A DNA stretch of 5,827 bases. It comes from Bacteroidales bacterium. Lineage in GTDB: Bacteria > Bacteroidota > Bacteroidia > Bacteroidales > UBA10428. The stretch's first letter is position 1. Every line of letters starts with the position of its first letter. Shown here in pieces: positions 1 to 5,378 of the stretch. The notes below the pieces were generated by a model. It worked only from the letters and a program-made list of their open reading frames with translations. It was not told the origin of the DNA and did no database searches. A program made the position numbers and the translations under genes. The stretch covers positions 1 through 5,827 of the forward strand of contig JAFGQQ010000147.1 of NCBI GenBank assembly GCA_016935595.1, written 5' to 3'.

Positions 1-165
1 GAAACAGACTCGCCTTATTTGCCGCCTGTCCCGTTTCGGGGGAAAAGAAATGAAAGCGCTTATTTAATTTATATTGCAGAAAAAATAGCTGAAATTAAAG
101 GCATTTCGGTTGAAGAAGTTGCTAATATTACAACAAGAAATGCAAAAATATTATTTCAAATTTAA
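1..165 (+). CDS. TatD family metal-dependent hydrolase (C-terminal fragment, 5' end outside window)
   Basis: Frame 1 is open from the window edge to TAA at 163-165 and gives 54 residues. It begins with ETDSPYL and continues [10 protein letters not shown], then a helix-rich end ([13 protein letters not shown], then TTRNAKILF). This is the closing segment of TatD/YcfH-type deoxyribonucleases, whose usual length is about 255 residues, so roughly four fifths lies upstream. The Asp of ETDSP is the last metal ligand of the TIM-barrel active site in this family, and the RGKRNE segment follows it as expected. Known members are cytoplasmic metal-dependent DNases or 3'-5' exonucleases; which paralogue this is cannot be told from the tail. 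The gene appears intact up to its stop. It is followed after 35 bp by a tRNA gene on the same strand that has its own apparent promoter. Confidence 0.93.
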   Translation, partial: ETDSPYLPPVPFRGKRNESAYLIYIAEKIAEIKGISVEEVANITTRNAKILFQI

Positions 166-171
166 TTTTAT

Positions 172-179
172 TACTTTTG
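172..179 (+). promoter_or_regulatory. Bacteroidota -7 promoter element for the tRNA-Ser gene
   Basis: TACTTTTG matches the phylum consensus TAnnTTTG exactly. It lies 21 bp before the first base of the tRNA and just after the tatD-family stop codon, a sensible distance for a start site near 185-187 and a short 5' leader. I see no clear TTTG-like -33 element upstream; that stretch is A/T-rich coding sequence of the preceding gene. The motif is short and AT-rich, so chance matches occur. Confidence 0.5.
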
Positions 180-200
180 TGCACTGTTAATTGAAAAAAT

Positions 201-288
201 GGAGAGATGGCCGAGTGGTCTAAGGCGCACGCCTGGAAAGTGTGTAAGCCTCAAAAGGGCTTCATGGGTTCGAATCCCATTCTCTCCG
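201..288 (+). tRNA. tRNA-Ser (anticodon GGA)
   Basis: A complete class II cloverleaf can be folded by eye. The acceptor stem GGAGAGA (201-207) pairs with TCTCTCC (281-287), and G288 is the discriminator base. The anticodon stem CACGC (228-232) pairs with GTGTG (240-244), with one G-U pair, around the loop CTGGAAA. The anticodon is GGA at 235-237 and reads UCC and UCU serine codons. The long variable arm typical of serine tRNAs is present: AAGCC (246-250) pairs with GGCTT (258-262). The T stem ATGGG/CCCAT (264-268 with 276-280) encloses TTCGAAT. CCA is not encoded; CT follows the discriminator. No terminator hairpin is obvious downstream. Confidence 0.97.
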
Positions 289-346
289 CTTATTAATTTC
301 GTTTGAATTAAAGGCTCTTCTTTCAACACTTAACTTGTCAGAACCT

Positions 347-1330
347 TTACTGTTTTATTAGTTTCAGGTATTTTTTCCCCTTATCAAAATTTCCCTTAAT
401 CAGGTATATGCCTGCCGGTAAATTACTAATATTAACAGGATTGTTTTCCTGAACCGATTTTTTATATAACAATTTACTATTTACATTATAAACACTAATT
501 TCAAGTTCTTTTCTCTGATTTTTTATATAAAAGTAATTGCTTACCGGGTTTGGATAAATCAATATGTCCGATAAATCAGTATTATTGATATCTGATATAG
601 GAATATCTTCCTCGCCGGTTAATACTGTAATTTCGGGATAGTCTTTCATTAACTCCAGTAATGTAGAAGGACTGTTATCGTCGTAATGATAAGGAATTAA
701 AATACCAGGTTGAATTAAGATGGCAGATTCAACAAGCATTTCGGGAGTCATATTAAAAGGTTGGCTCATAGGTAAAAATGCCACATCAATATCCATTAAA
801 TCGGCCATTTCGGGTATTTTTTCCGTATCTCCGGCAAAATATATTCGTGTATTCCCGAATTGAATAATATAACCATTGCCAACACCTTTTGGATGTTGCG
901 TTTTTTCCGGGTTATATGCCGGAGTAGCTTTAACCGGTAAACCAAAAATATTGATTGAATCGCCGTTTGCCATAATCGTATCATTTCCAGTATATTTATT
1001 TAACGATTCGCAGGTTTGTGTATAGACCATCCATGTTGAAGATTGAGTGATTTTTTCGATTGCAGTGGGATCAAAATGATCGGAATGCTCATGAGTAATG
1101 AATATTATGCTTGCTTTGGGCATTTCGCTAAAATCGTGAACTTTTGAATAAGGATCGATATATACTTTTAATGTATCATATTCGATAAAAACCGAAGAGT
1201 GGCCTAAAACATGAATAATAATATCTCCCTTGGGATCAATAATAGTATCATTAAAATCTTTTTGGGCCGTAATATTTGAAACACTGAATAAAAGAACAGA
1301 TAAAATAATTATATGTACTGGTGAGTTCAT
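347..1330 (-). CDS. Exported UlaG-like MBL-fold metallo-hydrolase with type A T9SS sorting domain
   Basis: The 327-residue protein starts at ATG (1330-1328). A hydrophobic signal peptide (about residues 4-22) ends near TAQ. Residues about 38-245 form a metallo-beta-lactamase fold. The metal site is visible: THEHSDH gives H80, H82, D84 and H85; HPKGVGNGY holds H146; AGDTE holds D168; and PYHYD holds H215. This motif order matches the UlaG-like/Lactamase_B_2 group, whose best-known member hydrolyses L-ascorbate-6-phosphate lactone; the substrate here is unknown. Residues about 255-327 are a type A T9SS C-terminal sorting domain (IYPNPVSNYFYIKN, then SVYN, then LPAGIYLIK and a basic tail). Most relatives are cytoplasmic, so predicted secretion and surface anchoring or release is the odd feature. 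The gene ends 58 bp from the tRNA, facing it, with no clear terminator. Confidence 0.93.
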   Translation of the reverse strand: MNSPVHIIILSVLLFSVSNITAQKDFNDTIIDPKGDIIIHVLGHSSVFIEYDTLKVYIDPYSKVHDFSEMPKASIIFITHEHSDHFDPTAIEKITQSSTWMVYTQTCESLNKYTGNDTIMANGDSINIFGLPVKATPAYNPEKTQHPKGVGNGYIIQFGNTRIYFAGDTEKIPEMADLMDIDVAFLPMSQPFNMTPEMLVESAILIQPGILIPYHYDDNSPSTLLELMKDYPEITVLTGEEDIPISDINNTDLSDILIYPNPVSNYFYIKNQRKELEISVYNVNSKLLYKKSVQENNPVNISNLPAGIYLIKGNFDKGKKYLKLIKQ

Positions 1331-1341
1331 TTTTAATATGG

Positions 1342-1369
1342 TTTGATATTAAAATAATTTAATATCAAA
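1342..1369. repeat. Perfect 12-bp inverted repeat, possible operator of the MBL hydrolase gene
   Basis: TTTGATATTAAA (1342-1353) is followed by a 4-base spacer ATAA and then TTTAATATCAAA (1358-1369), an exact reverse complement. It lies 12-39 bases upstream of the hydrolase start codon, and its distal arm overlaps the candidate -7 element at 1366-1373. That position fits binding of a dimeric regulator across the promoter or start site. In RNA it would form an AT-rich hairpin in the 5' leader. It lacks the GC-rich stem and U-run of a terminator. The function is inference. Confidence 0.55.
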
Positions 1370-1373
1370 AATA
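1366..1373 (-). promoter_or_regulatory. Bacteroidota -7 promoter element for the MBL hydrolase gene
   Basis: On the minus strand this reads TATTTTTG, an exact match to TAnnTTTG. It sits about 36-43 bases upstream of the ATG, leaving a leader of roughly 25-30 bases. It also lies downstream of the hairpin terminator that closes the preceding minus-strand gene, so an independent promoter is expected here. No convincing -33 TTTG was found; the upstream stretch is A/T-rich. It overlaps the perfect inverted repeat at 1342-1369. Confidence 0.45.
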
Positions 1374-1416
1374 ATGTTTTAGATGGTTTAGTTTTAAAAA
1401 TCGAAGTTGAAATAAC

Positions 1417-1455
1417 AAAAAAGGTGCAATCTTGCGAGAAAATTGCACCTTTTTT
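1417..1455 (-). terminator. Rho-independent terminator of the head-GIN gene (symmetric, could act both ways)
   Basis: AAAAAAGGTGCAAT (1417-1430) and ATTGCACCTTTTTT (1442-1455) are perfect 14-bp inverted arms around an 11-base loop. The core GGTGCAAT/ATTGCACC stem is flanked by an A-run on one side and a T-run on the other, so either strand gives a stem followed by U's. It begins 17 bases past the stop codon of the minus-strand head-GIN gene and lies upstream of the promoter of the next minus-strand gene. Its main job is therefore to end the head-GIN transcript. Confidence 0.85.
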
Positions 1456-1472
1456 ATTAAAACTACAAGAAT

Positions 1473-2183
1473 TTAATTTTCCATTTTTTTAATTTTCCCT
1501 GACCCTGAGATATTTGCATCGATAAGTGCATCACCGGTATAATATATTTGTCCGCTTCCGGAAACATTAGCATTTAAATTTTTTAAAGATTTAATTTTAG
1601 CCGAACCCGAACCACTGATTTTAATATCATAATTATTAACCGGAAGATTTTGAGCATTCATCCCTCCCGATCCGCTAATATATAATTCATGGTCTTCAAC
1701 AATATTGTTGCCATTAAGAAGCAGATCTCCTGATCCTGAAATATGCGATTCAATTTTATTGGCAGATAAATTTTCAATTTCTATTTTTCCACTGCCACTG
1801 ATATTTAAATCTATGTAATCTGTTTTTAAAGGAGTCATTAGCTCAATATTTCCTGAACCCGAAACAGAAAGCTCATTCAACTCGGCAACTGAAATATAGA
1901 TATTGATTTTTTTATCCCATCCAAAACCCCAGTCTCGTCTTATAATTTTAAGCTTGTTATTTTCGACTTCCGTTTTAATAAGTTCCAACACATCTTCAGG
2001 GCCTTCTAAAACCACTTTTTGTGGCACCTCCTGCGAAACATATACATTTGCAGCAACACCAAGGTTTATTCCTTTAAATTCCGGAACATTTCTTTCTTCT
2101 TTATTTTGGGCATATATAACAATACTCCCAAAAAATAAAAGCAAATAGCTTAAACTTAAAAATTTTAATAATGCTTGTTTCAT
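1473..2183 (-). CDS. Head GIN domain (DUF2807) envelope protein
   Basis: This is a 236-residue protein. The start is placed at the ATG at 2183-2181 because it opens a clean signal peptide (MKQALLKFLSLSY, a hydrophobic run, then VIYAQ at about residue 25). The frame remains open further upstream, but that extension is AT-rich noise placed ahead of the signal peptide. Residues about 36-232 match the head-GIN/DUF2807 family (annotated as putative auto-transporter adhesin): an N-terminal part with FKGINLGVAANVYVSQ and LELIKTEVENNKLKI, then seven SGSG turns at residues 108, 129, 149, 170, 190, 208 and 226. The 18-21 residue spacing suggests a right-handed beta-helix with one rung per repeat. It should be periplasmic or outer-surface exposed; no lipobox and no T9SS tail are seen. 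The molecular function of the family is not established. It is transcribed divergently from the ECF sigma gene and ends at a strong terminator. Confidence 0.92.
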   Translation of the reverse strand: MKQALLKFLSLSYLLLFFGSIVIYAQNKEERNVPEFKGINLGVAANVYVSQEVPQKVVLEGPEDVLELIKTEVENNKLKIIRRDWGFGWDKKINIYISVAELNELSVSGSGNIELMTPLKTDYIDLNISGSGKIEIENLSANKIESHISGSGDLLLNGNNIVEDHELYISGSGGMNAQNLPVNNYDIKISGSGSAKIKSLKNLNANVSGSGQIYYTGDALIDANISGSGKIKKMEN

Positions 2184-2563
2184 TTTGATTTTATTTAAAA
2201 TTATTATATGAACTAACCGACGAATAAAAATATTAAATGCTGCATTAAATTCATAAAAAGAAATTTTTACCGAATAATTTTTACATTTAATAGAAGTTAT
2301 AACGAAATAGTGAGAAACAATATTTTTCTCGAAAATGAAAATTATACCTTTACATTCTCGCATTTATTTTAGCATAGGAAAATATGCAGAAGCAATATAT
2401 TTTATTTTTCACTTTTACCGACAAAAGGCCTTTTATGACGAGTTGTTATATTTAGATAGCCCTTGTTTATTAATAGTAAATGCTAATACGTCAAATTAAT
2501 CTCTGGTAAAAAATTTTTCTCTTTAATAAAAAAAAATTAGATTTCGAGAAAATATATACTTCA
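2184..2563. other. Divergent intergenic region between the head-GIN and ECF sigma genes
   Basis: These 380 bp are very AT-rich and must carry the start regions of both divergent genes. I found no exact TAnnTTTG for either direction. The nearest forms are TATATTTA (2447-2454, one mismatch) and TAGATTTC (2538-2545), both plus strand and facing the sigma gene. Weak repeats are present: ATTAAAT twice (2232-2238, 2244-2250) around AATGC-T-GCATT, and AATTTTTAC twice (2262-2270, 2276-2284). A 54-codon plus-strand ORF lies at 2335-2499. No RNA gene or mobile-element end was recognised. Confidence 0.6.
2335..2499 (+). CDS. Doubtful small ORF, 54 residues, unknown
   Basis: ATG at 2335 opens a 54-codon frame ending in TAA at 2497-2499. 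The product starts MKIIPLHSRIYF, is rich in Tyr, Phe and Ile, and has a mixed hydrophobic/charged make-up without a clear signal peptide or membrane helix. I recognise no family. The frame is longer than expected by chance in such AT-rich DNA and lies on the same strand as the sigma gene, ending 64 bp before its start. There is no obvious ribosome binding site. It may equally be untranslated leader or promoter DNA. Confidence 0.15.
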   Translation: MKIIPLHSRIYFSIGKYAEAIYFIFHFYRQKAFYDELLYLDSPCLLIVNANTSN

Positions 2564-3139
2564 TTGAAGTTTTCAGAAAAACAAATAATAGAAAAAATTA
2601 AGGCTGGCGATGACAAAGCTTTTGAGGAGTTATTTATACAATTTTTTCCTGCTTTATGTGCATATGCAAAAAATACTTTAAAAAGCCATTACATGGCAGA
2701 AGAAATAGTTAAAGATACATTAATAAAAATTTGGGAAAAAAGAGAAAGTATAAATTTTTCCAACTCATTAAAATATTACCTTTTTAAGTCGGTATTGAAT
2801 AGTTGTTTGAATTATATACGCCATCAAAATATTCATAAGGAATATGAAAGTAATTTTAAATATACCGAAGAACCTGTATATGAAGAAAATGACTATAAAA
2901 CAGAGCTTATAGGCCAATTATTAATATGGGTTGAAGAACTGCCGGAACAATGTAAAAAAGTATTTAAAATGAGCCGCTTTGAAGGTTATACTTATGAAGA
3001 GGTAGCTACCAAACTCAAAATATCTGTTAAAACCGTTGAAGCACATATTGGTAAAGCTTTAAAATATTTAAGGGAAAAAAAGAAAAATATTAAATATTTT
3101 ATTGTTTTATTTCATGCATTAATAAGGGTATTTACTTAA
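2564..3139 (+). CDS. ECF RNA polymerase sigma factor (Bacteroidota expansion family)
   Basis: This is a 191-residue sigma-70 family protein of the ECF group, with regions 2 and 4 only. Region 2 spans about residues 8-90: KAGDDKAFEELF, then MAEEIVKDTLIKIWE in place of the usual AEDIVQDVFxKxW, then SLKYYLFKSVLNSCLNYIR. Region 4 spans about 118-171, with ELPEQCKKVFKMSRFEGYTYEEVA and the recognition helix ISVKTVEAHIGKALKYLR. The last 20 residues are a basic then hydrophobic tail (IKYFIVLFHALI), common in this sigma subfamily. The start is TTG at 2564; no in-frame ATG lies nearby upstream, and the first internal ATG (residue 44) would destroy region 2. It is followed after 27 bp by fecR, the usual pairing in which the membrane FecR controls the sigma factor. 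Target promoters cannot be read from the window. Confidence 0.95.
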   Translation: MKFSEKQIIEKIKAGDDKAFEELFIQFFPALCAYAKNTLKSHYMAEEIVKDTLIKIWEKRESINFSNSLKYYLFKSVLNSCLNYIRHQNIHKEYESNFKYTEEPVYEENDYKTELIGQLLIWVEELPEQCKKVFKMSRFEGYTYEEVATKLKISVKTVEAHIGKALKYLREKKKNIKYFIVLFHALIRVFT

Positions 3140-3166
3140 TTATTTGTTTATTATAAAAGCACTATA

Positions 3167-4162
3167 ATGTCCGATAAGAAAAACGATATTCTATATACAA
3201 CTTTACTTCTCAAACATTTTGAGGGATTAGCTAATTATGATGAAAATGAAGAGATTAAGGAGTGGATTAGTTCTGATGAAAGTAACCAAAAAATATATAA
3301 CGAATATAAATATATCTGGGATAATGCTGAAAATCCGGCCTGTTTTAAAGAATATGACTCATTAAAAGCCTTAAATGAATTGCAAAATAAATATAAAGGG
3401 ACTGTTAAAAATAAGAACACAAAAAAAATTAGTCTCTATAAGTATTTAATTCGAATAGCGGCTGTTTTTATTTTGTTATTTGGCATTTACTTCTTTTTTG
3501 TTAAATCTGAAAAAGCTGAAATAATAGCTGAAGAGGCTATAATTAAAAACAGGGACTTACCAGATGGTTCTTGTTATTATTTAAACAAAAACTCAAGTTT
3601 ACTCTTTAATGAAAAATTTAAGAAAAGGGAGGTGTATTTAGAAGGGGAAGCCTTTTTTGATGTAACTCATAAAAATAATTCAGACTTTATTATTCATACA
3701 TCAACTTCAAAAATTACTGTTTTAGGCACTTCTTTTAATGTTAGAGCCTATCCCGGCGATAGTGTTGTAGTTATTACCGTAGTTGAGGGCAAGGTTCAAT
3801 TAGAATCAGTTTCTAATCAAAAGAGGGATATAGTTATTCATGCAAATCAGAAAGGAATATTTTATGTTAATAATAACGTAATAAAATCAACAGAATTATC
3901 CAATTACGATTTAAATGACTTAGCATGGAAAACCCAAAGGCTAATTTATGTAAATTCAAGCATGCCATATGTAATGCAGACTCTTGAAAAGCATTATAAC
4001 GTTAATATTGTGCCTGTTAACGAGAAAATATTCAATTGTAAATTAACCTCTGAGTTTAATAATCAAACTATAGAAGAAGTCTTTGAAGTTTTGCGGTTAA
4101 CTTTACAAATCTCTTTTGAATTTAAAGGCAACACTTATTTTATTTACGGAGAAGGTTGTTGA
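3167..4162 (+). CDS. FecR family anti-sigma factor with DUF4974-type C-terminal domain
   Basis: This is a 331-residue single-pass inner-membrane regulator. Residues 1-90 are the cytoplasmic sigma-binding part (FEGLANYDENEEIKEWI, SNQKIYNEYKYIW). A transmembrane helix lies at about 92-112 (YLIRIAAVFILLFGIYFFF). The periplasmic FecR domain is at about 125-213, with LPDGSCYYLNKNSSLLF, REVYLEGEAFFDV, ITVLGTSFNVRAY and VVEGKVQL. The C-terminal part (about 258-328: LIYVNSSMPYVMQTLEKHYNV, LTSEFNNQTIEEVFEVLRLTL) is a DUF4974-like secretin/STN-type fold that in known systems meets the STN domain of an outer-membrane transducer. Length and motif order are normal for the family. It sits between its sigma factor (27 bp upstream) and an STN-domain barrel protein (73 bp downstream), supporting a three-gene surface-signalling unit. 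The TCC region shows no frame disruption. Confidence 0.95.
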   Translation: MSDKKNDILYTTLLLKHFEGLANYDENEEIKEWISSDESNQKIYNEYKYIWDNAENPACFKEYDSLKALNELQNKYKGTVKNKNTKKISLYKYLIRIAAVFILLFGIYFFFVKSEKAEIIAEEAIIKNRDLPDGSCYYLNKNSSLLFNEKFKKREVYLEGEAFFDVTHKNNSDFIIHTSTSKITVLGTSFNVRAYPGDSVVVITVVEGKVQLESVSNQKRDIVIHANQKGIFYVNNNVIKSTELSNYDLNDLAWKTQRLIYVNSSMPYVMQTLEKHYNVNIVPVNEKIFNCKLTSEFNNQTIEEVFEVLRLTLQISFEFKGNTYFIYGEGC

Positions 4163-4196
4163 TTTGGCTTTTTAACAATAATTCACAATAAAAAAC

Positions 4197-4204
4197 TATA
4201 TTTG
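4197..4204 (+). promoter_or_regulatory. Possible -7 promoter element for the STN-barrel gene
   Basis: TATATTTG in the 73-bp gap after fecR matches TAnnTTTG exactly and lies 31 bp before the ATG of the STN-barrel gene, leaving a leader of about 25 bases. The upstream -33 region has only a T-run (about 4169-4173). It would allow the barrel protein to be made independently of sigma-fecR read-through. The match could be chance in AT-rich DNA. Confidence 0.4.
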
Positions 4205-4235
4205 TTGATTGCCATATTGAAATATCTGGAAATCG

Positions 4236-5378
4236 ATGAAACCAGTCATAACTGTATTAGTTTTAATTGTGTTTTCACATCTGTTTATTTCAGCACAAAA
4301 GTTGAATGAAAATCAATATAATTTCAATTTTTTTGATTTATCCCTTCAGGAAGCATTAATCGAAATTAATTCTGTTTCTCCGTTAAAATTATCATACAAC
4401 CCTGATATAATACCGGAAATTACAGTTAATTATGCTTTTAATAACAAGTCCATTAGTTTTGTTCTGAACGAGTTATTATCACCTACACATTTAGATTATC
4501 AGCTATCTGAAAAAAATATTATTATTTACGAAAGGAAGGATAAGACAATAACTAAACATAAAAATGAAAATCAGGGTGGGGATAATAAGGATTCCAAGCA
4601 GGTACCTCAAATTCTTAATAATCGGGTTATAGGGCAATACGATACCCTTGACATAGTAATGTATTTTGTTGATACCCTAAAAATTATTGATACGGTAAAA
4701 ATTAGTGATACAACCTTTTTTTATGACACATTAAAAATAATTGATACTGTTTGTGTTAAATCAAAAAATATGAAAATTAAAGCTGAATGGAAAATCAGTT
4801 TAAATGCCAATTATTATTTTGAACAAAAGCAAATAAATTCCGAAATTATTAGTTTAATGCCGTTTACAAATAATTTGGATTCTTTATTTTCCAGAGCTTT
4901 CTCATATTCATGTGATTTAAAATTGAGCAGGCACTATAAAGAAAAATATGTTTCGGTGGGATTAAATTATACTAACTACTCCCAATGTTTTGTTTGTAAA
5001 GAATATTTTGGATTACCGCATTTCAAAGGGACATTTTTAAGTGAATATGTTTCTGCTATTGCTTCGATAGGATATCAGAAAAATTTTAAAGCAATTGGTT
5101 GGTCAATTGAAACAGGCTTAAACAGCAGCTTTTTATTCTATGAAAACATAAGCGCTTCCTTATTACAATTAATTCCTTTATCGGTCGATATTAGTTTAGC
5201 AAACACTTTATTTAGTTATTATATAAATGCAGGTTTGCACTACAGGGTAGCAGAAAATTCTTATCTTTCAATTAAAACAGGTTATAAAGAAACCTTAAAT
5301 TCATATATTAAATTAAATGATTTTATTTTGGTATATAAAGGAATTGGAATAACCGGCGGATTATCTATTTACTTTTAA
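4236..5378 (+). CDS. STN-domain outer-membrane beta-barrel protein, putative surface-signalling sensor
   Basis: This is a 380-residue protein with a signal peptide (residues 1-20, ending FISAQ). Residues about 27-99 form an STN (secretin/TonB short N-terminal) domain: FNFFDLSLQEALIEIN, LKLSYNPDII, VNYAFNNKSISFVLNELL, and IIIYER at the end. A polar linker (101-130) leads to an Asp-Thr-rich stretch (135-172) in which DTLKIIDTV occurs twice (146-154, 164-172). Residues about 180-380 show alternating amphipathic strands: near 182-197, 221-237, 238-250, 269-284, 286-303, 322-339, 341-358 and 367-380. This fits an eight-stranded outer-membrane barrel ending in the typical terminal Phe. There is no TonB box, plug or 22-stranded barrel, although the gene holds the slot usually filled by a TonB-dependent transducer. 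The STN domain presumably contacts the FecR C-terminus. Cys251 and Cys254 form a CxxC. The ligand is unknown. Confidence 0.8.
   Translation: MKPVITVLVLIVFSHLFISAQKLNENQYNFNFFDLSLQEALIEINSVSPLKLSYNPDIIPEITVNYAFNNKSISFVLNELLSPTHLDYQLSEKNIIIYERKDKTITKHKNENQGGDNKDSKQVPQILNNRVIGQYDTLDIVMYFVDTLKIIDTVKISDTTFFYDTLKIIDTVCVKSKNMKIKAEWKISLNANYYFEQKQINSEIISLMPFTNNLDSLFSRAFSYSCDLKLSRHYKEKYVSVGLNYTNYSQCFVCKEYFGLPHFKGTFLSEYVSAIASIGYQKNFKAIGWSIETGLNSSFLFYENISASLLQLIPLSVDISLANTLFSYYINAGLHYRVAENSYLSIKTGYKETLNSYIKLNDFILVYKGIGITGGLSIYF
4641..4751 (+). repeat. Asp-Thr repeat linker coding region
   Basis: This stretch encodes residues 136-172 of the STN-barrel protein, a low-complexity segment in which DT recurs at 136, 146, 152, 158, 164 and 170 separated by hydrophobic beta-prone residues (VDTLKIIDTV, ISDTTFFYDTLKIIDTV). 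The exact nine-residue repeat DTLKIIDTV is encoded at 4671-4697 and 4725-4751 with different synonymous codons, so the protein sequence rather than recent DNA duplication is conserved. It probably spans the periplasm between the STN domain and the barrel. Confidence 0.7.

Noticed and set aside
201..288. tRNA-Ser as an integration site for a mobile element
   Set aside because: No second copy of the tRNA 3' end, integrase or att-like repeat appears in the window.
796..984. Minus-strand ORF of 62 codons inside the MBL hydrolase gene
   Set aside because: It is an alternative frame of a well-supported coding region with no recognisable domain.
1903..2148. Plus-strand ORF of 81 codons opposite the head-GIN gene
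   Set aside because: It is antisense to a confident gene, and its Ser/Thr/Pro-rich product looks like a complement-strand shadow.
1473..2183. CRISPR-like or DNA tandem repeat suggested by the recurring SGSG codons
   Set aside because: The repetition is at protein level with varied codons and spacers; there is no identical DNA repeat unit.
2184..2363. Upstream extension of the head-GIN reading frame by 60 codons
   Set aside because: The extension puts 60 AT-rich residues ahead of a clean signal peptide; the ATG at 2183 fits the family start.
2217..2493. CGTC motifs (minus strand at 2219-2222 and 2437-2440, plus strand at 2489-2492) as ECF -10 elements
   Set aside because: No AAC-type -35 partner lies at the usual spacing for any of them, and four-base motifs occur by chance.
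3235..3420. Minus-strand ORF of 61 codons opposite fecR
   Set aside because: It is antisense to a confident gene; the hydrophobic product is what reverse reading of charged AT-rich codons gives.
2564..5378. Polysaccharide utilisation locus
   Set aside because: Sigma and FecR genes are present, but no SusC, SusD or glycoside hydrolase follows within the window.
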